64,000 bases of DNA from Chitinophagales bacterium. GTDB taxonomy: Bacteria; Bacteroidota; Bacteroidia; Chitinophagales; Chitinophagaceae. The position numbers were made by a program, and so were the translations under genes. Below are positions 50,123-58,565 of this stretch, in pieces. The DNA is taken from positions 372,001-436,000 of the forward strand of contig JAFLBN010000001.1 of NCBI GenBank assembly GCA_017303395.1, in the 5' to 3' direction. The notes under the pieces are model-generated. The model saw only the letters and a list, made by a program, of their open reading frames with translations, searched no databases and was not told where the DNA came from. Each line of letters begins with the position of its first letter. Position 1 is the stretch's first letter.

Positions 50123-51196
50123 ATGAAGAAGTTTACAATCATAACAATTGCCGTACTTACCACCGGTATCTATGCCTGTAATAAAGATCCGGAAACTACG
50201 CCTGCTCCCGATGTATATAATCCTACGGCAATGACCGTAACAGTGCCTGCATGGGTAAAAAACTATGTGGGAGAGATGAAACACCCGTCGGACAATCCGC
50301 TGACGGTAGAGGGTGTGTATCTGGGCAGAAAGCTCTTTTACGAAAAGATGCTGAGCAACGATATGACCATGAGCTGCGCTACCTGCCACAAGCAGGAGAA
50401 TGCCTTTGACGACCCACGCCCCTTCAGCCAGGGTACCAATGGTGTATTTGGCGACAGGAATGCGATGGCCATCATCAACCTGGGGTGGAGCAGCACTTTC
50501 TTTTGGGACGGACGCAGGCAAACGCTTGAAGGACAGGCACACGATCCTGTAACCAACCCGATAGAAATGGCTAACAAATGGCCCGATGTGGTAAAACGTT
50601 TGCAAAACAGCACGGTGTATCCTGATCTGTTTTTCAAAGCATTTGGTACCCGTACCATAGATAGCAATCTGGTAACCAAAGCCATAGCACAGTTTGAGCG
50701 TACGCTGGTGTCTTACAATTCCAGATTCGACAAGTATGTTTATGGCAATGATACCACCGTCTTCAACCAACAGGAAAAGAATGGCTATGCCATCTTTAAA
50801 GGGAAAGGCTTTTGTAACAACTGCCACCTGATGAATACCCAACTGGCAGATGAAGTGCTGCGCAACAACGGGCTGGATGCCAACCCGAAAGACGACGGGT
50901 ATATGAAGTACACAGGCAAGGCAGAAGACAGAGGTAAATTTAAAGTACCTACCCTGCGCAATATTGCACAGACAGCGCCGTATATGCACGATAGCCGCTT
51001 TAAAACACTTGAAGAAGTAATAGACTTCTACAGCAGCAAAGTGCAGCAAAGCAGCCCGAATATAGACGAGCATATGCCCGATTTCGGTTCGGGGCTAAAC
51101 CTTACCACACAAGAAAAAGCAGACCTGATAGCTTTCCTTAAAACGCTTACAGACAATGATTTTCTGACAAATCCTGCCTTCAGCGAACCTAAATAA
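50123..51196 (+). CDS. Di-haem cytochrome c peroxidase
   Basis: A 357-residue CcpA/MauG-family protein with a lipoprotein-like N-terminus (YACNKD). Two haem c motifs are present, CATCHKQ (about 90) and CNNCHLM (about 233). The second region includes KVPTLRNIAQTAPYMHDSRF, and the C-terminus reads LTTQEKADLIAFLKTL. The enzyme reduces hydrogen peroxide using cytochrome electrons in the periplasm. It is the last gene of the metal/redox cluster before a terminator. Confidence 0.93.
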   Translation: MKKFTIITIAVLTTGIYACNKDPETTPAPDVYNPTAMTVTVPAWVKNYVGEMKHPSDNPLTVEGVYLGRKLFYEKMLSNDMTMSCATCHKQENAFDDPRPFSQGTNGVFGDRNAMAIINLGWSSTFFWDGRRQTLEGQAHDPVTNPIEMANKWPDVVKRLQNSTVYPDLFFKAFGTRTIDSNLVTKAIAQFERTLVSYNSRFDKYVYGNDTTVFNQQEKNGYAIFKGKGFCNNCHLMNTQLADEVLRNNGLDANPKDDGYMKYTGKAEDRGKFKVPTLRNIAQTAPYMHDSRFKTLEEVIDFYSSKVQQSSPNIDEHMPDFGSGLNLTTQEKADLIAFLKTLTDNDFLTNPAFSEPK

Positions 51197-51220
51197 TTGC
51201 TTTTTACCTGCACTACAACA

Positions 51221-51257
51221 AGCCCTGCTAATCTGATTAGCGGGGCTTTATTTTTTT
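51221..51257 (+). terminator. Rho-independent terminator
   Basis: AGCCCTGCTAAT/ATTAGCGGGGCT (51221-51232/51236-51247) with a CTG loop and a run of Ts, after the cytochrome c peroxidase gene. Confidence 0.88.
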
Positions 51258-51329
51258 AACATTGTTGTAATATAAACATAGTTGTTTGCTTAATGTATTC
51301 TTCGTAAATTCATATAAAACCGAAAAACT

Positions 51330-51482
51330 ATGAGAGGTGCAGCAGAAGATATGGGCTGGGTAGTGCTTATACTGATAAGCATTGCAGGCATCATAATAGG
51401 CACAGAAAGAACCATTAAGTGGTACAAAGCACGCAAGCAACGTAAGCTGCACGAAGCCGATATGCAAGACTACGGCATCTGA
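51330..51482 (+). CDS. Small membrane protein, 50 residues
   Basis: A 50-residue protein beginning MRGAAEDMGWVV with one hydrophobic helix (about 10-24, IIGTER at its end) followed by a basic tail (IKWYKARKQRKLHEADMQDYGI). Topology suits a single-span inner-membrane protein. It is short, but the composition is coding-like. Confidence 0.6.
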   Translation: MRGAAEDMGWVVLILISIAGIIIGTERTIKWYKARKQRKLHEADMQDYGI

Positions 51483-52178
51483 CGCCTGTTGTTTGTACAA
51501 CAATCATTTACTTTCCCCCTGCCTATACACGAGTATCATACCGCATGTAGACTCTATAGGTGTTTTACACAAATACTGTTTGCAGAAATTGATGTTGGTC
51601 AATGGCAATGTGTAAATGTGTATGTAGCTTTACGCTGCAATCAACGAATTGCGTTTTCATCTTTCCCCTGTACAGAAACGTACAAACAACACAAACACAT
51701 TTAGCTGCAGAGCTTTTTCAGACAGCCCCACCTGCACCGTGAACAGCAAGATGTGCTGCGGCACACACTGCACTTGGCAGTCTTTTTATATAAACGAACA
51801 AACGCCTTCTACACTAACAGGCAATGCATATAGCACGTATGAACAGGTGCTGCGTGCGTTGCCTTTTTCTTTTGCAGATACCGATTAATTGACTTTAGTC
51901 AAAAAATAATACTCCTAATACAATTAGATTTGTAATCTGTTGTAAATCAATGCAACAGTATTGCAGCTTCAATCTCCCCCAATGCCTGCTGCAATGTACC
52001 GGCTTTGCTGACTGATATGTTGGTGCTGAACTATAAAAACAGCATTGACAGGGATAGTGTGCATATACACTACTCACAAAAAACGTCGGCACTTTATGAA
52101 GAAACATCTTTACAACAGTAAATATCGGCAATGCCACCAAGCATTAGCAGTACATCATCGTCTGTATGTATTTAATAC
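51483..52178. other. 696-base region with Crp/Fnr-like palindromes, no firm gene
   Basis: TTGATGTTGGTCAA (51589-51602) and the perfect palindrome TTGACTTTAGTCAA (51889-51902) match the TTGAC-N4-GTCAA pattern. Between them a 79-codon frame (51649-51888) includes MCCGTHCTW and ends FSFADTD, but I cannot support it as a gene. A minus-strand stretch near 51970-52030 reads like a small decayed peptide. Probably a regulatory region with remnants. Confidence 0.45.
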
Positions 52179-52790
52179 ATGGCAGACAAGCCCTTTCCAA
52201 ACAATACAAACATTATTGAGCCATTAAGCATGTTCAGTCCCGAGTTTACAATCAGCAAAGGCAATACCAACTTCAACGCGGTGTACGAGGCTATACTGCG
52301 CATAGGCAAGCCTATGACAGTACCCAAGGGCAAAGCCATCATCAGGCATGGCAGCTATTCCAATTTCTTCTTCTACATCCGCAGTGGTGTATTCAGAAGC
52401 TACACGGTGGTAAACGGGAAAGAATATGGCATAGGTTTCACCTTTCAGGACGATATTGATTGCTGCCCGCAGGGATTGTTCAGCGGCATACCCAACAACT
52501 ATACTATAGAGGCCGTAAAAGAAAGTGAAGTATTGGTGTGCGACTATAAAGATTTTAAAACGCCCGGCAACGAAAAGCATGAACAGATGCTGAACGATTT
52601 GCTGACACACTACCTGGGCATTGTAGAAAACAGGCTGATAGAAGCCATATCGCTGACGGCAGAAGAACGCTATCTGCGGCTGATGGAAACGCACCCCGAA
52701 AAACTGAATCTGTTACCACTATCGCACGTGGCATCGTACCTGGGTATTTCACAGGAGCGGCTCAGCAGAATCAGACGGAAATTGACATAA
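52179..52790 (+). CDS. Crp/Fnr family transcriptional regulator
   Basis: A 203-residue protein with an N-terminal cyclic-nucleotide-binding-like domain (about 30-125; VPKGKAIIRHGSYSNFFFYIRSGVFRSYTVVNGKEY) and a C-terminal helix-turn-helix (HVASYLGISQERLSRIRRKLT). It belongs to the Bacteroidota Crp/Fnr group without cysteines for an Fe-S cluster. Flanking TTGAC-N4-GTCAA sites, one at its stop codon and two upstream, suggest an autoregulated or locally acting regulator. Confidence 0.88.
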   Translation: MADKPFPNNTNIIEPLSMFSPEFTISKGNTNFNAVYEAILRIGKPMTVPKGKAIIRHGSYSNFFFYIRSGVFRSYTVVNGKEYGIGFTFQDDIDCCPQGLFSGIPNNYTIEAVKESEVLVCDYKDFKTPGNEKHEQMLNDLLTHYLGIVENRLIEAISLTAEERYLRLMETHPEKLNLLPLSHVASYLGISQERLSRIRRKLT

Positions 52791-52795
52791 GTCAA
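52782..52795. promoter_or_regulatory. Crp/Fnr-like palindrome at regulator stop codon
   Basis: TTGACATAAGTCAA is a TTGAC-N4-GTCAA palindrome that overlaps the stop of the Crp/Fnr gene and lies 70 bases before the start of the downstream lipoprotein. It is the probable operator for that gene. Confidence 0.55.
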
Positions 52796-52864
52796 ATTCT
52801 TGGACAATCATAGAAGGTAGTTTTGCCTATAGATTTTTTTTAAAAACAAATAAACGAGAGGGTT

Positions 52865-53287
52865 ATGAAAATGAACGCAAAAAACATGATGGCTATTGCA
52901 GGTGCAGCCATATTGATGACAGGCTTTGCTGCATGCAAAAAAGACAGCAACAACAACACAACCACACCTACGCCAACACCAGCGGCTTACCCAAAGACGG
53001 TAACCATTGAGTATAAGCTGACGTCAGAATCTGGTGTAGATAGCGCCAGTAGCATTGGCTATACCAACGAAACAGGTGGTACCAGCAATGCCATGAATGT
53101 AAAACTACCATTCAGCAAAAAACTGACACGCACAGTAAAAAGATATGATAACCTTGCCTATGCCTTCAATGCATACGGTGCAGGCACACTGCGCATGACA
53201 ATACTTGTAGACGGGACGGCGGTAAAAGACCAGAAACACAGTGGTACCAATGTTATATCGGGCAGCATGGCCTACATATTTGAGTAG
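52865..53287 (+). CDS. Small lipoprotein (MmpS-like), hypothetical
   Basis: A 140-residue protein with a lipobox (FAACKK, Cys about 23), an Asn/Thr/Pro linker and a beta-rich domain (KTVTIEYKLTSESGVDSASSIGYTNETGGTS...TLRMTILVDGTAVKD), similar in layout to MmpS-type small lipoproteins. Probable target of the neighbouring Crp/Fnr regulator. Function unknown. Confidence 0.7.
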   Translation: MKMNAKNMMAIAGAAILMTGFAACKKDSNNNTTTPTPTPAAYPKTVTIEYKLTSESGVDSASSIGYTNETGGTSNAMNVKLPFSKKLTRTVKRYDNLAYAFNAYGAGTLRMTILVDGTAVKDQKHSGTNVISGSMAYIFE

Positions 53288-53490
53288 TTGAATAGCAATT
53301 GGGGTGATTTAGACAAATGCTATTTGTCCTTAGCAACAAACCCTATCATCTTCATCACAAAACGGATGCTTGCCGGTACATGTGTTAGCTCTCTCTCACT
53401 TAATGTACTTTTCCCTGAGGCAGGCACCGTTTTTTTCATTTATTACACCCAAAACAGGCTTTTAAAAAAATAAATTACAAAATTTAAAAA

Positions 53491-53498
53491 TATCTTTG
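53491..53498 (+). promoter_or_regulatory. Promoter -7 box of cold-shock gene
   Basis: TATCTTTG fits the Bacteroidota -7 consensus, 33 bases before the ATG at 53532. The upstream stretch is A/T-rich with no clear -33 TTG. Confidence 0.55.
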
Positions 53499-53531
53499 TA
53501 CATTTGTTCCTTATTTTAAAAGTTAAATACA

Positions 53532-53723
53532 ATGCAAGAAGGTACAGTTAAATTCTTCAATGAAACCAAAGGTTTCGGTTTCATCACACCTTCAGCAGGT
53601 GGTCAAGACATTTTTGTTCACGTTTCAGGTCTTATCGACGAGATTCGTGAGAACAATCGTGTGTCTTACGAAGTACAAAATGGTCAGAAAGGTTTAAATG
53701 CAGTTAACGTTCGCGTTATCTAA
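53532..53723 (+). CDS. Cold-shock domain protein
   Basis: A 63-residue CspA-type protein. The RNA-binding motifs are KGFGFI (RNP1) and IFVHVSG (RNP2). It binds single-stranded RNA/DNA and acts as an RNA chaperone. The leader between promoter and start is short. A strong terminator follows at 53746. Confidence 0.96.
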   Translation: MQEGTVKFFNETKGFGFITPSAGGQDIFVHVSGLIDEIRENNRVSYEVQNGQKGLNAVNVRVI

Positions 53724-53745
53724 TTTCATATCGACATTATCATTT

Positions 53746-53773
53746 AAAGCCCCGCATATGCGGGGCTTTTTTT
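53746..53773 (+). terminator. Rho-independent terminator of cold-shock gene
   Basis: AAAGCCCCGCAT/ATGCGGGGCTTT, a 24-base palindrome followed by Ts. Confidence 0.92.
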
Positions 53774-53959
53774 ATGCTTATTCTGCAAACATCCTGTAGG
53801 CAGGCTCGCAGTGTATCAGAAAGCTACTTGTTTTAATATCAGTTGTGTTTCGTTCAGTTTACATTGGCAAAATCCTGTTTGTACCCACAATAAAACTACT
53901 CGCTACCCTACCCAAATCCCCGATAATTATTACTTTAGCGGCACAAATCCACCTTTCTG

Positions 53960-54706
53960 ATGAAATTATTAGAAAATAAGGTAGCCCTCGTTACCGGTGC
54001 AAGCCGTGGCATTGGCGAGGCTATCGCTGTCAAGTTTGCAGAGCATGGGGCGCATGTAGCGTTTACCTACCTCAGCAGCGACGAGAAAGCACAGGCACTA
54101 GAGGCAAAACTGAAAGGCTACGGTGTTAACGCCAAAGCCTATAAAAGCAACGCGGCAGACTATGCAGCGTCTGAGCAACTGGCAAATGATGTAATGAAAG
54201 ATTTTGGCGGTATAGATATATGTGTAAACAACGCAGGTATATCTAAAGACAATCTGCTGCTGCGCCTTACGCCCGAGCAGTGGGACGATGTGATACAAGC
54301 CAACCTGAAGTCTGTGTACAACCTGACACGCCAGGTGATAAAACCAATGATGAAGGCACGCGCAGGCAGCATCATCAATATGAGCAGTGTGGTAGGCGTA
54401 GAGGGCAATGGCGGGCAGAGTAGCTACGCGGCATCAAAAGCGGGCATCATAGGCTTTACAAAGAGTATAGCACAGGAACTGGGCAGCCGCAACATACGTT
54501 GCAATGCCATAGCGCCGGGCTTTATAGAAACTGATATGACACACTACCTGAAAGACGGTGGTGCCGAGAAATGGTTCGAAAAAATACCACTGGCGCGCTT
54601 TGGCAAGCCTGAAGAAATAGCAAACGTGGCACTGTTCCTGGCATCAGACATGAGCAGCTACGTTAGCGGACAGGTTATCAATGCCTGTGGCGCTATGTGT
54701 ACATAA
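53960..54706 (+). CDS. fabG: 3-oxoacyl-[acyl-carrier-protein] reductase
   Basis: A 248-residue short-chain dehydrogenase. Motifs are TGASRGIG (NADPH), NNAG, the YAASKAG active-site Tyr/Lys pair, and APGFIETDM. It reduces beta-ketoacyl-ACP in fatty-acid elongation. fabH follows about 130 bases downstream, so both belong to fatty-acid synthesis. Confidence 0.95.
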   Translation: MKLLENKVALVTGASRGIGEAIAVKFAEHGAHVAFTYLSSDEKAQALEAKLKGYGVNAKAYKSNAADYAASEQLANDVMKDFGGIDICVNNAGISKDNLLLRLTPEQWDDVIQANLKSVYNLTRQVIKPMMKARAGSIINMSSVVGVEGNGGQSSYAASKAGIIGFTKSIAQELGSRNIRCNAIAPGFIETDMTHYLKDGGAEKWFEKIPLARFGKPEEIANVALFLASDMSSYVSGQVINACGAMCT

Positions 54707-54813
54707 AATACCGGCAGGAATTTGGCGTTCAGGACAAAAATTAGAAAAAATCTAATTTAAACAGTGTTCAATACCAAATTCCTGCCTACTTCCTACCCAA
54801 TACCAAATTCCAC

Positions 54814-54821
54814 TAACTTTG
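54814..54821 (+). promoter_or_regulatory. Promoter -7 box of fabH
   Basis: TAACTTTG, 20 bases before the ATG at 54841. Confidence 0.55.
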
Positions 54822-54840
54822 CATCTCTAAAGATTTTTTA

Positions 54841-55857
54841 ATGCAGAAAACAACAGCTGCGATTACAGCCATAGGCGGGTATGTACCCGACTATATATTG
54901 ACGAATAAAGAACTGGAGACGATAGTAGATACTACCGACGAGTGGATAACCACGCGCACAGGCATTAAAGAACGCCATATACTGAAGGGCGAAGGCCTGG
55001 GCAGCAGCGATATAGCTGTAGAAGCAGTAAAAGAACTGCTGAAAAAACGCCCGGACATAACTGTAGACGATATAGACCTGCTGATATGTGCCACTACAAC
55101 GCCCGATTTTCAGTTTCCGGCAACAGCCAATGTTATTTGCGATAAAGCAGGCCTGAAGAATGCCTTCGGGTACGATATAAATGCCGCATGCAGCGGCTTT
55201 TTGTTTGCACTGAACACCGGTGCACAGTTCATTGCCAACGGTACATACAAGAAAGTAATAGTAGTAGGTGTTGACAAAATGAGCTCTATACTGAACTATG
55301 AAGACCGTGCTACCTGCATCATATTTGGTGATGGCGGCGGTGCCGTATTGCTGGAGCCTGATACTGAAGGCTACGGTGTAATAGATGCCGTACTGCGCAG
55401 CGATGGTGCAGGCCGTGCACACCTGCACCAGAAAGCGGGTGGCTCTGTAAAACCAGCTACTGTAGAAACGGTGATGAACAAAGAACACTTTGTGTATCAG
55501 GAAGGGCAGACGGTTTTCAAATTTGCAGTAAAGAACATGGCAGATGTTGCAGCACAGATAATGGAGCGCAACAATCTGGTGGCAGACGATATACAATGGC
55601 TGGTACCACACCAGGCCAACCTGCGCATCATAGCAGCTACGTACGAGCGTATGGGCCTGCCGATAGAAAAAGTAATGATAAACATAGAGCGCTATGGCAA
55701 TACTACCAACGGTACACTGCCACTGTGCCTGTGGGACTATGAGAAGCAACTGAAAAAAGGCGACAACATAGTATTGGCTGCATTTGGTGGTGGCTTTACG
55801 TGGGGTGCTACCTACATCAAATGGGCGTACGATGGTGCTAAGTATAGTCTGAAGTAG
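54841..55857 (+). CDS. fabH: 3-oxoacyl-[acyl-carrier-protein] synthase III
   Basis: A 338-residue KASIII that condenses acetyl-CoA with malonyl-ACP to start fatty-acid synthesis. The catalytic triad is visible: Cys in NAACSGF (about 120), His in VPHQAN (about 257) and Asn in GNTTNGTLP (about 287). Full length for the family. A terminator follows at 55888. Confidence 0.96.
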   Translation: MQKTTAAITAIGGYVPDYILTNKELETIVDTTDEWITTRTGIKERHILKGEGLGSSDIAVEAVKELLKKRPDITVDDIDLLICATTTPDFQFPATANVICDKAGLKNAFGYDINAACSGFLFALNTGAQFIANGTYKKVIVVGVDKMSSILNYEDRATCIIFGDGGGAVLLEPDTEGYGVIDAVLRSDGAGRAHLHQKAGGSVKPATVETVMNKEHFVYQEGQTVFKFAVKNMADVAAQIMERNNLVADDIQWLVPHQANLRIIAATYERMGLPIEKVMINIERYGNTTNGTLPLCLWDYEKQLKKGDNIVLAAFGGGFTWGATYIKWAYDGAKYSLK

Positions 55858-55887
55858 TAAAGCTTAAGTCTTAAGTAAAACATTAAG

Positions 55888-55912
55888 AGCCTGCCATTGT
55901 GCAGGCTTTTTT
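55888..55912 (+). terminator. Rho-independent terminator of fabH
   Basis: AGCCTGC/GCAGGCT stem (55888-55894/55901-55907) followed by Ts. Confidence 0.88.
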
Positions 55913-56073
55913 AGTTGTTCATGACACTTATCATGCTACATACTTTTTACCCAACCACACCCGTTTAAACATCGGTCATACTTAGCATAAGACTTTCATA
56001 GTTATGTCATTTTCAGCACGTTGTGCAAAGGCATACAATTTGAGGTTTAACTTTACGTTATACTACTACACCT

Positions 56074-56460
56074 ATGCAAAAGCCGTCCATCTTACTTCGT
56101 ATTGCTACTGTTTATTTTTTGTTGATAGGTATCTGTTTTGCCATACCAACTATCAGCTTTCAACATTTCTCTTTCCCGGAAATTGGTGTGCTGGTACTAA
56201 GTGCACTACCTGTAATCATACACAGGCAGTGGTTGTATAAAGCATTTGGCATATTGGCTACAGGTGCAGGGTTGTGGATATTCTTTGCGCTCGTCAGCGA
56301 TTTTATAGACTATATCAGCGGCAAGGTTATCAGCAACCCATGGGCGTATTTCGGTATAGGTTTTCTGTTGGCATTATCCATGCTCTTCTTCAGTGGGGCA
56401 ATGCTATATTTCGGTTTCAAGGCAGATGAAAGAACAGAAGCCTCGGAACCCGTATCTTAG
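56074..56460 (+). CDS. Small membrane protein, hypothetical
   Basis: A 128-residue protein with four predicted transmembrane helices. No family is recognised. It ends 4 bases before the DUF1801 gene, with which it likely shares a transcript. Confidence 0.7.
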   Translation: MQKPSILLRIATVYFLLIGICFAIPTISFQHFSFPEIGVLVLSALPVIIHRQWLYKAFGILATGAGLWIFFALVSDFIDYISGKVISNPWAYFGIGFLLALSMLFFSGAMLYFGFKADERTEASEPVS

Positions 56461-56464
56461 TAAT

Positions 56465-56815
56465 ATGCTGCGCCCGATAGACAGTTATTTTCTCAGCCTG
56501 GATGAGCCTGTAAAAAGCACCATGCTTTTTCTCAGAGATTTTATTCCCACGCTCGATGGTGGCATTACCGAAGAATGGAAATACAAACTCCCCTTCTTTT
56601 ACTACAACGGTAAAATGTTTTGCTACCTGTGGGTGCACAAAAAATACAAACAACCCTATATAGGTATAGTGGCAGGCGATAAGCTAAACCACCCCGACCT
56701 GCTGCAGGAAAAACGGGCTAAGATGAAAATACTGCTGATAGACCCCGAGCAGGATATTGATACAGATAAGATAACGACAATACTGCAAGAAGCACTACGA
56801 TACCACCGGACATAA
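56465..56815 (+). CDS. DUF1801 family protein
   Basis: A 116-residue protein, from MLRPIDSYFLSLDEP. The DUF1801/YdhG-like fold is seen in TMLFLRDFIP...ITEEWKYKLPFFYYNGKMFCYLWVHKKYKQPYIGI. The family shares a fold with frataxin-like/YdeI proteins and has no established function. The start at 56465 follows the stop of the preceding gene by four bases. Confidence 0.85.
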   Translation: MLRPIDSYFLSLDEPVKSTMLFLRDFIPTLDGGITEEWKYKLPFFYYNGKMFCYLWVHKKYKQPYIGIVAGDKLNHPDLLQEKRAKMKILLIDPEQDIDTDKITTILQEALRYHRT

Positions 56816-56859
56816 TAATGGCTGTAATGAAAACATTACAGCCATTGCTTAGAAAAATA

Positions 56860-57066
56860 TTAGTTCAGGATAGCACAAGTTTTACCTGAATTGACATTTG
56901 ATTTAGCAATACAAGAAACCTGAGCAGCATCTTTATTTGCACCACCGATTTTCTCTACAGTCATTGCACCATTAGAGTCAGTGCAAGTACAATCGTACTT
57001 TTTGCTGCAAGAGGTACCGAAAACAAGCAAGCCTGCGAATGCAGTAAGGGTAAGAATTTTCTTCAT
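56860..57066 (-). CDS. Small cysteine-containing lipoprotein
   Basis: A 68-residue protein with a lipoprotein signal (GTSCSKK, Cys about 20) and a mature part with CTCTDSNGAMTV and a C-terminal SGKTCAIL cysteine. The frame extends upstream without a signal peptide, so the start at 57066 is chosen. Function unknown. Confidence 0.7.
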   Translation of the reverse strand: MKKILTLTAFAGLLVFGTSCSKKYDCTCTDSNGAMTVEKIGGANKDAAQVSCIAKSNVNSGKTCAILN

Positions 57067-57149
57067 ACAATGTTTTTTATAAATAAATAGAATTGTATTA
57101 AAGATATAGATTTTCAGCAATTTATACAACCAAACAATTAGAAATAGTC

Positions 57150-57494
57150 CTACTCTACCCTGTATTTGTCTGCCAGCTTTTTGGGTGCAACAGTACAGTA
57201 GGCAACAGTTAGCACGTCTTGCAGCATCTCTTTGCGTACGGTACGCAGGTTCACATGCGTCCATCCTTGTTTGCCCCATGCATTAGGCACAGGGTATATC
57301 ACCGTTGCATCGAAGGTGCAGAAAACGTTCTGGTCAAGCAGAGACAGCTTTACCGTCATTCGCTTTTCAGCCTCATTCATGGTGGCAAAGACTTTCTTCT
57401 TCACTTTGAATGCCGTGTTTTCAAAATGCGGTTCTTCTGTTACCTCGTCAAATGCTGTTGCAATTTTCCTTGCTATCGTTGGTGTCATTTTCAA
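57150..57494 (-). CDS. MmcQ/YjbR family protein
   Basis: A 114-residue protein of the MmcQ/YjbR (CyaY-like fold) family: PHFENTAFKVKKKVFATMN, MTVKLS and WTHVNLRTVRKEMLQDVLTVAY. The family is thought to bind DNA but is not well defined. It overlaps the 105-residue gene upstream by 47 bases, so the two are translationally coupled. Confidence 0.88.
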   Translation of the reverse strand: MKMTPTIARKIATAFDEVTEEPHFENTAFKVKKKVFATMNEAEKRMTVKLSLLDQNVFCTFDATVIYPVPNAWGKQGWTHVNLRTVRKEMLQDVLTVAYCTVAPKKLADKYRVE

Positions 57495-57765
57495 TGTTTT
57501 CAGTTTTCTTATCGCTTAGGCATTCGGCAAAAGCATCCCTCAATTCAGTGGTGCTATCATACATATCTGCCCATGTAGTAGAATGCATTATAATGCTATC
57601 TGCTTCTTTTAGATTAAGACCAAGTGCTTGCATTAGCAGGCGCACACTTTCTACCTGATTTGCCCCCGCGTTTCTCAAAGCACGCAGCCCACTCTCAATA
57701 TCATTTGAATAGTCCCCTTCTTTAAATGCTCTTGCCAGCTTGCGGGCAGTTGATGCTGTAAGCAT
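57448..57765 (-). CDS. Ribosomal L7/L12-like C-terminal helix protein, hypothetical
   Basis: A 105-residue helical protein. The segment SVRLLMQALGLNLKEADSIIMHS resembles the L7/L12 C-terminal domain-type helix found in other small proteins. The C-terminus is Asn/Glu/Asp-rich. It overlaps the MmcQ gene. The N-terminal motif TARKLARAFKEGD echoes that neighbour's start (TIARKIATAFDE). Confidence 0.6.
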   Translation of the reverse strand: MLTASTARKLARAFKEGDYSNDIESGLRALRNAGANQVESVRLLMQALGLNLKEADSIIMHSTTWADMYDSTTELRDAFAECLSDKKTENIENDTNDSKENCNSI

Positions 57766-57845
57766 GTTTGTGTTTTAACAATAGTTTACACTATTTGTAA
57801 AAATATACTATTCACGAAACAGTTATACTTGCAAGAGATAAATAG

Positions 57846-58565
57846 ATGCGCAGCGTACTACTATTCTTACTTATAATAGCCCGTATCGATACCATAAATG
57901 CCCAACCTGTAAAGCTGCTGGCGCATATTGGTGCCGGTACATCATACAATTCCAAACAGCGTAGCGACAATTATTATATGCAGGCAACAAGGTTTAAGCC
58001 TGCCATGTATTACAAAGCAGCTTTAGCCTTGCAGGTACCTATTGTTAACCATGTAGCATTTGAAACAGGTATTGGCTATGAAAGGCGCAATATACGTTCA
58101 GTACAAGACTACAACACTACGAATGGTCTATCCCAAACTAATAATGTGAAGATTAACTACCATTACATTGCATTACCTATGCAACTGTCTATGTGTTTGT
58201 ACCAATCAAAACAAAAACAATTTTGGATAACTGCGGGCTTTAATTATGGCTTCCTGATAAAAGCAAAAACTTGTGTTTCAACTGAGTTGTTTATCAAAGG
58301 AAAATCCATAAACAACCCTTTAGATCAGTGCTTTAACCCACGTATTATTTTATCAAGAGCCCCAAGCGTATTTAGCACCGAACACCCATACGGATCAATG
58401 TATGCATTTGATGTTGCAATGTCACTTGGGCTATCATATACAATAACACCACGTATAGCAATACGCGCTCATTACAATTATAGCTTGTATAATACAGAGA
58501 TAACCACTGACGGTAATATCCATCAGCACAATACAGGGTTGTCTTTCCTGTTCAGGCTTATATAA
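57846..58565 (+). CDS. Outer-membrane beta-barrel protein
   Basis: A 239-residue porin-family protein with a signal peptide (about 1-19) and alternating strands ending LSFLFRLI, whose final residue pattern fits an outer-membrane barrel (PF13568-like). Probably an eight-stranded barrel. Function unknown. It ends one base before the rlmN stop on the other strand. Confidence 0.78.
   Translation: MRSVLLFLLIIARIDTINAQPVKLLAHIGAGTSYNSKQRSDNYYMQATRFKPAMYYKAALALQVPIVNHVAFETGIGYERRNIRSVQDYNTTNGLSQTNNVKINYHYIALPMQLSMCLYQSKQKQFWITAGFNYGFLIKAKTCVSTELFIKGKSINNPLDQCFNPRIILSRAPSVFSTEHPYGSMYAFDVAMSLGLSYTITPRIAIRAHYNYSLYNTEITTDGNIHQHNTGLSFLFRLI

Noticed and set aside
51489-51888. Two overlapping plus-strand frames before the Crp/Fnr gene
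   Set aside because: The frames have no signal, domain or ribosome binding site and overlap regulatory palindromes. I list the stretch as intergenic.
54838-55749. A 303-codon minus-strand frame opposite fabH
   Set aside because: It lies fully inside fabH, is rich in Tyr/Cys/His and lacks any domain pattern. Such long antisense frames also occur opposite the cytochrome c peroxidase gene (50051-51073) and the SulP gene (61885-62967), and reflect the codon usage of the true genes.
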